Source of the DNA: Thermoflavifilum aggregans
GTDB lineage: Bacteria > Bacteroidota > Bacteroidia > Chitinophagales > Chitinophagaceae
Assembly: GCF_002797735.1 (NCBI RefSeq)
Contig: NZ_PGFG01000001.1
Location: 372,001 to 436,000, forward strand
Reading direction: 5' to 3'
DNA length: 64,000 nt
The notes below the pieces were generated by a model. The model was not told the origin of the DNA and made no database searches. It saw only the letters and a list, made by a program, of their open reading frames with translations. Of the stretch, positions 35,542 through 43,398 are shown piece by piece (position 1 is the first letter of the stretch; each line of letters starts with the position of its first letter). The translations under genes were made by a program, and so were the position numbers.

Positions 35542-36087
35542 ATGTCTTGCTATATTTCTCTCGGAAATCCGCAACTTCCCGGCATTATAGGATTATTGAA
35601 TTATCGTCCGGAAACAGCCCGTCCTTTATGCGAACTTGCTGAAACATTGCTACGCCGCGATGAAGGGCTTACACCATTGGAGCGAGAATGGATTGCCTCT
35701 TACGTGTCTTATTTGAATAACTGTCATTTCTGCCATACTTCACATGGAGCGGCCACCTGTGCGCATGCAGGTCAGTCGGTGGATATGATTGATGAAATTG
35801 AAAAGGGGCCGGCCTCCACGCAAATATCGCCCAAGATGAGGGCTTTGCTGGTGATTGCCGGGCAGGTGCAGAAAGGTGGCAAATATGTCACCGAAGCAGC
35901 CATTCAAGATGCACGGGCGGCAGGCGCTACGGATCTGGAAATCCATGATACGGTGCTGATTGCGGCTGCCTTTTGTATGTATAACCGCTATGTGGATGGC
36001 CTGCATACCTGGGCCCCAGCTGAGCGAGAGGCTTATCAAGAAGAAGGCCACCAGATGGCATTTGAAGGTTATCTCAGACATTTTTGA
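35542..36087 (+). CDS. AhpD-like / carboxymuconolactone decarboxylase-family protein 2
   Basis: A 181-residue tandem paralogue of the preceding gene. It shares the active-site block CHFCHTSH and the long identical segment DLEIHDTVLIAAAFCM; most differences are near the N-terminus and at the C-terminus. The upstream sequences also match (AAAAAACATGTCTTGCTATAT around both starts), which indicates a recent local duplication. AhpD-like proteins often form homotrimers, and two paralogues could form mixed trimers (inference). Confidence 0.85.
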   Translation: MSCYISLGNPQLPGIIGLLNYRPETARPLCELAETLLRRDEGLTPLEREWIASYVSYLNNCHFCHTSHGAATCAHAGQSVDMIDEIEKGPASTQISPKMRALLVIAGQVQKGGKYVTEAAIQDARAAGATDLEIHDTVLIAAAFCMYNRYVDGLHTWAPAEREAYQEEGHQMAFEGYLRHF

Positions 36088-36215
36088 CATTTTTTGAACT
36101 CGTTTATTGGGTAAAAGGATCATTTTGAATAGCGTGGAGGATTCTTCCTTCACGATTCTTCTTCATCTGATGGAAATCAAACTAATCAGTTTTTCCGGAG
36201 TTCATAATAAAATAA

Positions 36216-38024
36216 ATGATTATGTCAAAAAATCAAAAAATTGAAAAATGGGCTGTTACGTTCATCTTTATTTGCTTGCTGGCCTTTAGTGCCTTGTCTT
36301 CAAAAAGAGGTTTTTTGTATCATGAAAAAGAAATTTTTCAAAAGCAGGATGCTTTAAAAAAATTCGGTTTTTATCTGGAGCCGATAAATCAACAGGCAGG
36401 TATTGATTTCCGCCATCTTGCACCTGAACTCGATCCGAAGCTAAAACATATTGAACCTCAGATTGCATCTATGGGAGCATCTGTGTCAGTTGTGGATTTT
36501 GATCAGGATGGATGGGATGATCTATATTTCACCAACAGCCGGCAAGGCAGTCAGAATGCATTGTATCGCAATCTGCATAACGGAAAATTTGAAAATGTGG
36601 CGGCGCAGGTTGGGCTGGCAGATCTAAATGATTCAGCAACAGGAGTTTCCATGGGAGCCGTGTGGGGTGATTATGATAATGATGGATATCCCGATGTATT
36701 GATTTATAAATGGGGAAAGCCGGAATTATTTCATAATGATCACGGAAAACGTTTTGTGAATGTTACAGATAGCAGTGGATTACCTGCATGGGTCAATGCC
36801 AATTGCGCTATCTGGTTTGATTTCAATAACGATGGTTTGCTGGATTTATTTATTGGCGGATATTATAGTGAGAAACTCAACTTATTTCATACTGCCACGA
36901 CTAAAGTAATGCCGGAAAGCTTTCGTTATGCCAATAACGGAGGAAGAAAATATCTGCTGGAGAATATGGGAAATGGGAAATTCAAGGATGTAACAGAACA
37001 ATATGGACTTAATTCAACACGATGGGTGCTGGCAGCTGGTGCAGCCGACCTAAACGGTGACGGATATCCCGACTTATTTATAGCCGATGATTATAATGTA
37101 AATGAATTATATATCAACGATCATGGTAAAAGATTCATTGAGGTGGGACATCAGTCAGGAATCGGAAATATTCCCAAAAGCGGGATGTGCGTAGCCTTCG
37201 GAGATATTAACAATACCGGGAAAATAGGCATTTACAATACCACTATCACAGAGAAAGGTATTCTTGTTCAAAGCAATAATTACTGGCAACCGACTGATGA
37301 ATCAACAAACAATAATTATCCTAGTTATGTAAATCTTGCACAACTTGCGGGTATTGATAATGCCGGATGGAGTTATGGTGCCCAGTTTGGCGATCTCAAT
37401 AATGATGGCTATCAGGATTTATATGTAGCAAACGGATTTATTTCTGCCAAAAAAGGAACCTCCTATTGGTATGATTATTCAAAAGTTACCAGTGGTAATA
37501 AGGCAATTATTGAGGATGCACGCAACTGGCCTGATATGAAAGGCAAAAGCCAGTCGGGTTATGAACATGATAAAGTCTGGCTGAACATGGGCGATGGAAC
37601 TTTTAAAGATATATCAGACATGATTATGCCCAACGTAACCTACGACGGGCGATCCGTTGCTATGACTGATTTGTGGAACAGAGGGGTGCTGGATGTGATT
37701 ATAGCAAACCAGAATAATATACCTTTGGTTTTAAAAAATGAGCTGAAGAATCATAATCATTGGATTGAGTTTAATCTGCATGGTACGGTGAGCAATGCAG
37801 ATGCGGTTGGTGCAGAGGTGACACTGGAATGGAATGGTATGAAGCAAATTCAAGTTGTCACAGCTGGTATTGGTTTTTCTTCACAAAACGGACATCGCAT
37901 TCATTTTGGTCTGGGTAGTTCCACTCAGGTTGACAAAGTAATTATTCGCTGGCCTTCGGGAAAGGTGACAACACTGATTCATCCCCGGGTAGATATGTTG
38001 CATCAGGTAGTGGAAGGTAAATAA
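36216..38024 (+). CDS. FG-GAP/ASPIC (CRTAC1-type) protein 3
   Basis: A 602-residue protein with a single N-terminal membrane segment or uncleaved signal (AVTFIFICLLAFSALSS), no lipobox, one FG-GAP array (about residues 85-480; VVDFDQDGWDDLYF, FNNDGLLDLFIGG, DLNGDGYPDLFIAD) and a C-terminal ASPIC/UnbV domain (about 505-590, FSSQNGHRIHFGLG...VIIRWPSGK). It is half the size of the paralogues upstream and lacks the second propeller. ATGs at 36216 and 36222 are both possible starts. The RnfD-like membrane protein follows after 55 bp, so the two probably work as a pair. Confidence 0.88.
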   Translation: MIMSKNQKIEKWAVTFIFICLLAFSALSSKRGFLYHEKEIFQKQDALKKFGFYLEPINQQAGIDFRHLAPELDPKLKHIEPQIASMGASVSVVDFDQDGWDDLYFTNSRQGSQNALYRNLHNGKFENVAAQVGLADLNDSATGVSMGAVWGDYDNDGYPDVLIYKWGKPELFHNDHGKRFVNVTDSSGLPAWVNANCAIWFDFNNDGLLDLFIGGYYSEKLNLFHTATTKVMPESFRYANNGGRKYLLENMGNGKFKDVTEQYGLNSTRWVLAAGAADLNGDGYPDLFIADDYNVNELYINDHGKRFIEVGHQSGIGNIPKSGMCVAFGDINNTGKIGIYNTTITEKGILVQSNNYWQPTDESTNNNYPSYVNLAQLAGIDNAGWSYGAQFGDLNNDGYQDLYVANGFISAKKGTSYWYDYSKVTSGNKAIIEDARNWPDMKGKSQSGYEHDKVWLNMGDGTFKDISDMIMPNVTYDGRSVAMTDLWNRGVLDVIIANQNNIPLVLKNELKNHNHWIEFNLHGTVSNADAVGAEVTLEWNGMKQIQVVTAGIGFSSQNGHRIHFGLGSSTQVDKVIIRWPSGKVTTLIHPRVDMLHQVVEGK

Positions 38025-38079
38025 CAAGGTGGTTTTTCGATGAACAAAAAATATTTCAAATCATGTAAATCTATAAAAC

Positions 38080-38892
38080 ATGGCTTGGTTAACTCTAAAT
38101 AAAAAAGGCTACTTTCAGTATGTTCCACCTCTTTTCATCACATTGCTTCTTACCATCGGGCAGATCAGCTTTGGCATGCTAGATAGTTATGTCAATCTCA
38201 TTGCTGCTATTGCAACAGCTGTGATCACAGAATGGGTTCTTTCAAGATGGGTATTTAAAATTCGAAAGAGCCTCTCAAGTGCATATATTTCAGGTATCAG
38301 CGTTGGAATATTGATTCGGTCTGCATTTCTTTGGCCGTATGTGATTGCTTCCATGCTTTCAATCATGTCAAAATATGTATTGCGATACAAAGATCGTCAT
38401 TTGTGGAATCCATCTAATTTTGGTGTATCCTGGATGCTGTTTATGGCACCGGCTGATGTTGCCGGACTCAGTATTCAATGGGGTAGCAGCTGGCTTCCTC
38501 TGGTTGTAATCTGGATGCTGGGCTTGGTAATTGTGTATCAGGCTAAACGCTTGCATGTGACGCTCACTTATGTAATCAGTTTTATTATATTAGCTTATGT
38601 ACGTAGCCTCATTGTGGGTGATACTTTCTGGGCTGAAGTTTCTCCTCTTACCGGACCCATGTATCAGTTGTTTGTATTTTTTATGATTACGGATCCGGCC
38701 ACCAACGTATCAACACGTAGGGGGCAGATACTGGTCGCTGTGCTCGTTGCATGCGTAGAGTTTTTCCTCAGGCTGAACAGTTTTATTTATGCACCGTTTT
38801 ATGCCTTGTTTATTGTAGGTCCTATAGCCCGGTTTATTGATCTGAAAATCCATCAACCAAAACCGGTTGCACAAATTGCAATTGCTAGATGA
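38080..38892 (+). CDS. Orphan RnfD/NqrB-like membrane protein
   Basis: A 270-residue integral membrane protein with about eight hydrophobic segments. The C-terminal half contains the NqrB/RnfD family segment SPLTGPMYQLFVFFMITDPAT. The remaining Rnf or Nqr subunits are absent, and I see no S/T-G-A-T covalent flavin-attachment motif. It is therefore a stand-alone homologue, perhaps carrying electrons or acting as a scaffold for the preceding FG-GAP protein (inference). The AhpD-like redox proteins are nearby. A 404-bp gene-free stretch follows. Confidence 0.7.
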   Translation: MAWLTLNKKGYFQYVPPLFITLLLTIGQISFGMLDSYVNLIAAIATAVITEWVLSRWVFKIRKSLSSAYISGISVGILIRSAFLWPYVIASMLSIMSKYVLRYKDRHLWNPSNFGVSWMLFMAPADVAGLSIQWGSSWLPLVVIWMLGLVIVYQAKRLHVTLTYVISFIILAYVRSLIVGDTFWAEVSPLTGPMYQLFVFFMITDPATNVSTRRGQILVAVLVACVEFFLRLNSFIYAPFYALFIVGPIARFIDLKIHQPKPVAQIAIAR

Positions 38893-39296
38893 AAACAGAA
38901 ATCTGTTCATTTGAAACAAAACTCACGTGTTTTTCATTTGAAAATAAAAGTTATTTGCAAATCTCTTCCGGGAAGGCTTTTTATTAAATTGCCCTGTCTT
39001 TATTTAGACGATTGTTATAGATTTTAATCATCGCAAATCTTAAAATAAATACCGGAATCCGTTTCTTTATTTAAAGCGTGAAAAACATAAAACTGTTTCT
39101 GTTATCCTTTTGAAGTTATTTTCTTGGATGATTTTACCGTTGGTCTTTTCTCATCATTAAAATGCCTGGCGAAGATGTATTTCAGAGTTTGAATATTATT
39201 GTCTTCTGTGGGTTATAGGTAGAAAATAAGATTATACTTTTGCCTGTTGCTCTGAATGGATATTTTATCCTGACTGTTTATCTCCTGTATCGTTTA
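38893..39296. other. 404-bp convergent gap without a gene
   Basis: AT-rich DNA between the RnfD-like gene and the convergent MFS gene. It holds a small hairpin straight after the stop (AACAG/CTGTT, 38894-38906), two direct copies of TCATTTGAAA (38907-38916 and 38934-38943), and TTCCGGGAAGGCTTTTT near 38965-38982, which may be a weak terminator. TACTTTTG at 39235-39242 resembles a -7 element but has no partner and no gene ahead. No ORF is convincing. Confidence 0.5.
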
Positions 39297-40928
39297 TCAG
39301 TTCTCTGATTGCTGATAGGTGGGTTGCAGTTCCTCTGCTGTGATATCTTCCAGTCGGCGTTTTCGTGTTTCTATTCCCATCATAGTTATGGCAATGACAG
39401 CCAGGATAAGAGGTAATGCAGCAATCAACGCTGTCGCGGTTATCGAAGGAGGCGCCACGGCAAGGACAACCAGTGAAATGATAAAAACACCGGCAATCTG
39501 GCTCATGCCGGAAATAAGCCCGCTTCCACGCGAGCGGATGGCAGTAGGATAAATTTCTGCTGCGTAGGCTGAAAGTACAGACATGATGGCACTCACACCC
39601 CAGATGGGCAGAATGAGCAATACGTATAAAATCAGCGGATGTTGTACAATATGATTTCCTGCAATTAAAAAACCAATCATGGAAGCAGCCGTAAGAACCG
39701 TAAGCAGGATAATAGTGCGCTTGCTGCTCCAGAATCCGTACATCCAGGCAATCAGAAAATTAAGGGGAAAGCCGATCAGGGCGGCATTGCGCAGAATAGC
39801 AAAAGAGCGTTGCTGGGAAAAACCTAATTCCTGAAGATTGGAAGGAATCCATAGCTGAAAACCAAAGCGAACAAAGCCTGCTCCTATCGCCAACAGTACT
39901 ACAGCGGAGGTAATACCCAGAAATGGTGTGGAAAACAAATCCCTGAATTGTGTGGGACTACCAGCTGATTGAATAGAATTTGCTGATATGCCTGAACTTT
40001 CAGTTTCTGAAGAAGTTATCACTGCCCCGAATCTTTTCATGATTTTTTCTGCTTCCTTCACCCTGCCATGAAGCAGCAAAAAGCGCGGCGACTCCGGTAT
40101 CCACTGGTTTAGCAGAATTAGTAATATTCCGGTAGGAAAACCAATCAGCCAAAGGATTCGCCAGTTATAATGTGGCACCAGCCAGGAAGCCAGTGAGCTG
40201 GTAATCAGATAAGCACCTGCAATATCGCCGCCAATCAGTACCATTAGCCATCCCCGGTGACGCGCCGGGATGCATTCAGCCATCAGGGTAAACAAAATAG
40301 GCAGCATGCCACCCACACCAAAACCCATAATCAGGCACATTAAGCAGTTCATCCAGAACTCAGGCATAGCTCCACAAGCACTTGTAGCGATGAAAACCAC
40401 GGCTGCCATCAAAATGGATGCTCTTCGACCAATGCGGTCACTCATCGATCCCCAGATAAAAGAACCCATAATGGTACCCGATATTCCGCATAAAGGCAAT
40501 AAGGCTACCGGAATCTGGGCATGTGGATTTACAGGCGATTTTAAACCATATTCAATCGCCGCACCTGGTACCACAAAGGAAAGAATAGTAGGCTTCATGA
40601 CATCCAACGTCATAGCCAGAGCCATCACGAACAACAAGGCAATATGAGGCCATCGGATAGGTACATCATCCAATGCCCTTACCTGCAGCGTATTGTAATC
40701 CGGGGTCATGGTAGATTTTTCCGGAATCAATCCGAATATGGTAAGGATCAATCCGATAACCATCCATATCATGCCCATGATCATGAACGAATCCATGTGC
40801 ATGCCCACCAGGCGATAGCCCATGTTGCGGGCATGAAAATACATGGGCAGCTGCATAGCCATACCAGCTGATACCATGATACATCCGATCCAGAAAATGG
40901 TTTTACGGGAAAGGGTAAACTTGTGCAT
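39297..40928 (-). CDS. MFS transporter with two extra N-terminal membrane segments
   Basis: A 543-residue major facilitator from the ATG at 40928; a TTG at 40949 would add seven residues. The core of 12 segments begins near residue 85 and shows the signature loop GSMSDRIGRRASIL between TM2 and TM3 and PESPRFLLLHGR after TM6, as in the sugar-porter/metabolite-proton symporter groups. About 80 residues before the core hold two further hydrophobic segments, rich in Met and His (MYFHARNMGYRLVGMHMDSF). The substrate is unknown. It is transcribed divergently from the AsnB-like/radical SAM operon and may export or import the related metabolite (inference). Confidence 0.82.
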   Translation of the reverse strand: MHKFTLSRKTIFWIGCIMVSAGMAMQLPMYFHARNMGYRLVGMHMDSFMIMGMIWMVIGLILTIFGLIPEKSTMTPDYNTLQVRALDDVPIRWPHIALLFVMALAMTLDVMKPTILSFVVPGAAIEYGLKSPVNPHAQIPVALLPLCGISGTIMGSFIWGSMSDRIGRRASILMAAVVFIATSACGAMPEFWMNCLMCLIMGFGVGGMLPILFTLMAECIPARHRGWLMVLIGGDIAGAYLITSSLASWLVPHYNWRILWLIGFPTGILLILLNQWIPESPRFLLLHGRVKEAEKIMKRFGAVITSSETESSGISANSIQSAGSPTQFRDLFSTPFLGITSAVVLLAIGAGFVRFGFQLWIPSNLQELGFSQQRSFAILRNAALIGFPLNFLIAWMYGFWSSKRTIILLTVLTAASMIGFLIAGNHIVQHPLILYVLLILPIWGVSAIMSVLSAYAAEIYPTAIRSRGSGLISGMSQIAGVFIISLVVLAVAPPSITATALIAALPLILAVIAITMMGIETRKRRLEDITAEELQPTYQQSEN

Positions 40929-41012
40929 AGGCGAAATACTTTGATACAATGTCAGTGAAGATACATTTTTTTATTGTTGTAAGATGATGGATGCGAAAAC
41001 TTAACGCAAGGA

Positions 41013-41034
41013 AATAAAACACGTTTGTTTTATT
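41013..41034. promoter_or_regulatory. 22-bp palindrome between the MFS and AsnB-like genes
   Basis: AATAAAACA (41013-41021) and TGTTTTATT (41026-41034) are perfect 9-bp inverted arms around CGTT, in the divergent intergenic region. It is AT-rich and has no T-tract in either reading, so an operator shared by both divergent units is the simplest reading. Confidence 0.35.
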
Positions 41035-41133
41035 ACAGATGATTTGTTGTATGTGCAGAAGCATGACCGATGAATTTTTGATAGTTTCGGAGAAATACAT
41101 AAGTTCGTTGTGCTGAATAAAAAGTATTCATAT

Positions 41134-42480
41134 ATGCCACATATTTTGCCTGTACAGGATTTCGTGAATCTGCTGGATAGCCGCAGGAATGTGATATTGA
41201 ACATGACCCCGGAAGAAGCTGAAGCTCTTTTGCTGGCTGATGATCCACGGGCAGTCAGCCATATCCGGGGGCAGTTTGCTCTTGTGGTGCGGAAAGACAA
41301 GGATGTGTATATGGCACGTTCCATAGGCCGGCCTATGCGTTATTTTCTGGCCAAGCAAACGGATGGTCCGTTGCTGATTGTGGCAGAACGGATAGATGAA
41401 ATTTTTGAAGAACTGAAAAGAAGAGGGCTGGAAGCGCAGTTTCATCCATCTTATACAAGGATGGTGCCTGCACATTATGTGCTACGATTGCAATTGATTG
41501 GTTGTCCGGATCCCAATCCGATTTATCAGCGATATTTTGAACCTGTAAGAAATCATTTGCCGGCCGATCTCGACCTTATTGGACGTGCTTACATCGGTGC
41601 ATTGGCTGATGTGTGTCAGAAATGGCTTATGCAAATTCCGGCAACAGAACCTGTGGGTGTATTGTTTTCCGGAGGCATTGACAGTGGTTCCGTATTCCTC
41701 GTATTGTATCATCTGATGTTGCAAATGGGCATGTCGCCGCAGCGGCTCAAGGCCTTTACACTTTCCGTACAGGATGACTCCGGCAATACCGGCCTGTCGG
41801 CAGATGCGCAGCAAGCACAGGATTTTCTGCATCAGCTGGGATTGGATTTGTTTCTGGAAGTGATGGACGTGCCGGCATCAGCTGTGGATTATCGGGAGGC
41901 TATCCGGGTGATAGAAGATTATAAACCATTGGATGTGGAAGCAGCAGCTATGACACTGGCCCTGTGCAGGCAAATCCGCCGGCAATATCCCGAATGGAGA
42001 TATCTGGCAGATGGTGATGGGGGTGATGAAAACCTGAAAGATTATCCGATTGAAGAAAACAGTGAACTTACCATTCGCAGTGTGTTGAACAATCCTTTGC
42101 TGTATCATGAAGGATGGGGCGTGGATAAAATCAAGCATTCCTTAACCTATACAGGAGGCATGAGCCGGGGACATGTGCGTAGCTATGCACCGGCTCGTTT
42201 ATTGGGATTTCAGGCGTTTAGTCCCTATGCATTGCCACAGGTCATTGAAGTATCGGAAGGCATTCCTTTCATTGAACTCACGCAATGGAATCATGAAAAA
42301 CTTTATGCCCTGAAAGGAGAAATCGTGAAAAGGGGCGTGAAAGCTATTACAGGAATGGACATGCCCGTTTATCCCAAACGTCGTTTTCAACATGGTGCTG
42401 TACAACCCCGGTTGCAATCCCGATTGTTTCCTGGCAATGAACTCGTGTATCGTCAGTATTTCCAATCGCTGTATGCCTGA
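41134..42480 (+). CDS. Asparagine-synthetase-like protein lacking the glutaminase nucleophile
   Basis: A 448-residue protein from the ATG at 41134 (a GTG at 41110 is in frame). The C-terminal PP-loop ATPase domain is intact: SGGIDSGS at residues 179-186 and the conserved DGDGGDENL further on. The N-terminus keeps only the second half of a class II glutaminase fold (IRGQFALVV, YMARSIGRPMRYFLA, VAERIDEIF) and has no Cys at position 2, so it cannot use glutamine by that route. Such enzymes adenylate a carboxylate and join it to an amine, as in beta-lactam synthetase or lasso cyclase. It is the first gene of a coupled operon; its stop overlaps the next start (TGATG). Confidence 0.8.
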   Translation: MPHILPVQDFVNLLDSRRNVILNMTPEEAEALLLADDPRAVSHIRGQFALVVRKDKDVYMARSIGRPMRYFLAKQTDGPLLIVAERIDEIFEELKRRGLEAQFHPSYTRMVPAHYVLRLQLIGCPDPNPIYQRYFEPVRNHLPADLDLIGRAYIGALADVCQKWLMQIPATEPVGVLFSGGIDSGSVFLVLYHLMLQMGMSPQRLKAFTLSVQDDSGNTGLSADAQQAQDFLHQLGLDLFLEVMDVPASAVDYREAIRVIEDYKPLDVEAAAMTLALCRQIRRQYPEWRYLADGDGGDENLKDYPIEENSELTIRSVLNNPLLYHEGWGVDKIKHSLTYTGGMSRGHVRSYAPARLLGFQAFSPYALPQVIEVSEGIPFIELTQWNHEKLYALKGEIVKRGVKAITGMDMPVYPKRRFQHGAVQPRLQSRLFPGNELVYRQYFQSLYA

Positions 42481-43394
42481 TGAAGCACAAGCCCGAAGTG
42501 CAGCTGGATCCCTTTCTCCCTTATCATTTTCTGCATGAGCAGGAGCCGGATCAACAGGGCATGATCCGGGAAGTCAATACCATTTTTCTCACCAGCAAAA
42601 CCTGTGTGTTCTCCTGCATTTTTTGTGATTTATGGAAAAATACTGTGCCGCAGGCGCCTCCACGGGGTGCTTTTCTGAAGCAGATCCATTATGCACTGGA
42701 ACAACTGCCAAATGCATCGGTGGTGAAATTGTACAACAATGGCAATTTTTTTGACCCTAAATGCCTTTCACCCGATGATTATCCGGATATCTGCAGCCGT
42801 CTCAGTTCGTATGAACGCGTAGTGGTGGAAAACCATCCTTTGCTGTGCGGGGCTTTGTGTGCAAACTTTCAGCAGCAGCTTGCCGGACAGCTGGAAATTG
42901 CCATGGGGCTGGAAACCATTCATCCCGAAGTTTTACCCCGCTTGAAGAAGCAACTGACCAGAGATGATTTTTGCCGGGCTGCTGAATTTCTATTGCAACG
43001 GCATATTGATATACGGGTCTTTTTAATGCTTTCACCACCTTTTCTGACCGATCGCGAGGAGAGTATTCATTGGACATTGGAAAGCATGCACTTTGCTTTT
43101 GCGCATGGAGCAGGCTGTTGTTCAGTAATTCCCACGCGGGCAACCACAGCCGTTATGCAACAATTGCAGCAACAGCGCAATTATCAGGCTCCTACACTGG
43201 ATATGCTGGAGGAAGTGATGGAAAAAGCATTGCAAAGAGGCTACAGGCGTGTATTTGCCGATACCTGGGATATTGCATTCATGTCCAGATGCTCCCATTG
43301 TTTCGAAGCCCGGAAGCAAAGACTGGAGCGAATGAATCTGACCCAGCAGCTGGAACCCCCTGTGCATTGTGCCTATTGCCAAAACAATTCCTGA
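42480..43394 (+). CDS. Radical SAM enzyme of the RaSEA/Elp3-like type
   Basis: A 304-residue radical SAM protein with the cluster motif CVFSCIFC (Cys42, Cys46, Cys49), a glycine-poor SAM region (KLYNNGNFFD) and a conserved EIAMGLETIHPEVL strand. The C-terminus carries two CxxC pairs (SRCSHC and VHCAYC), which could bind zinc or a further iron-sulfur cluster. The overall pattern recalls the archaeosine-type (RaSEA) radical SAM proteins, but the bacterial substrate is unknown. Its ATG overlaps the stop of the AsnB-like gene, and the flavoprotein starts 4 bp after its stop, so all three are translationally coupled. Confidence 0.82.
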   Translation: MKHKPEVQLDPFLPYHFLHEQEPDQQGMIREVNTIFLTSKTCVFSCIFCDLWKNTVPQAPPRGAFLKQIHYALEQLPNASVVKLYNNGNFFDPKCLSPDDYPDICSRLSSYERVVVENHPLLCGALCANFQQQLAGQLEIAMGLETIHPEVLPRLKKQLTRDDFCRAAEFLLQRHIDIRVFLMLSPPFLTDREESIHWTLESMHFAFAHGAGCCSVIPTRATTAVMQQLQQQRNYQAPTLDMLEEVMEKALQRGYRRVFADTWDIAFMSRCSHCFEARKQRLERMNLTQQLEPPVHCAYCQNNS

Positions 43395-43398
43395 AGCC

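Noticed and set aside
39235-39242. TACTTTTG promoter-like octamer on the plus strand
   Set aside because: No -33 partner and no gene ahead on that strand; it would only give antisense RNA to the MFS gene. Single octamers of this kind arise by chance in AT-rich DNA.
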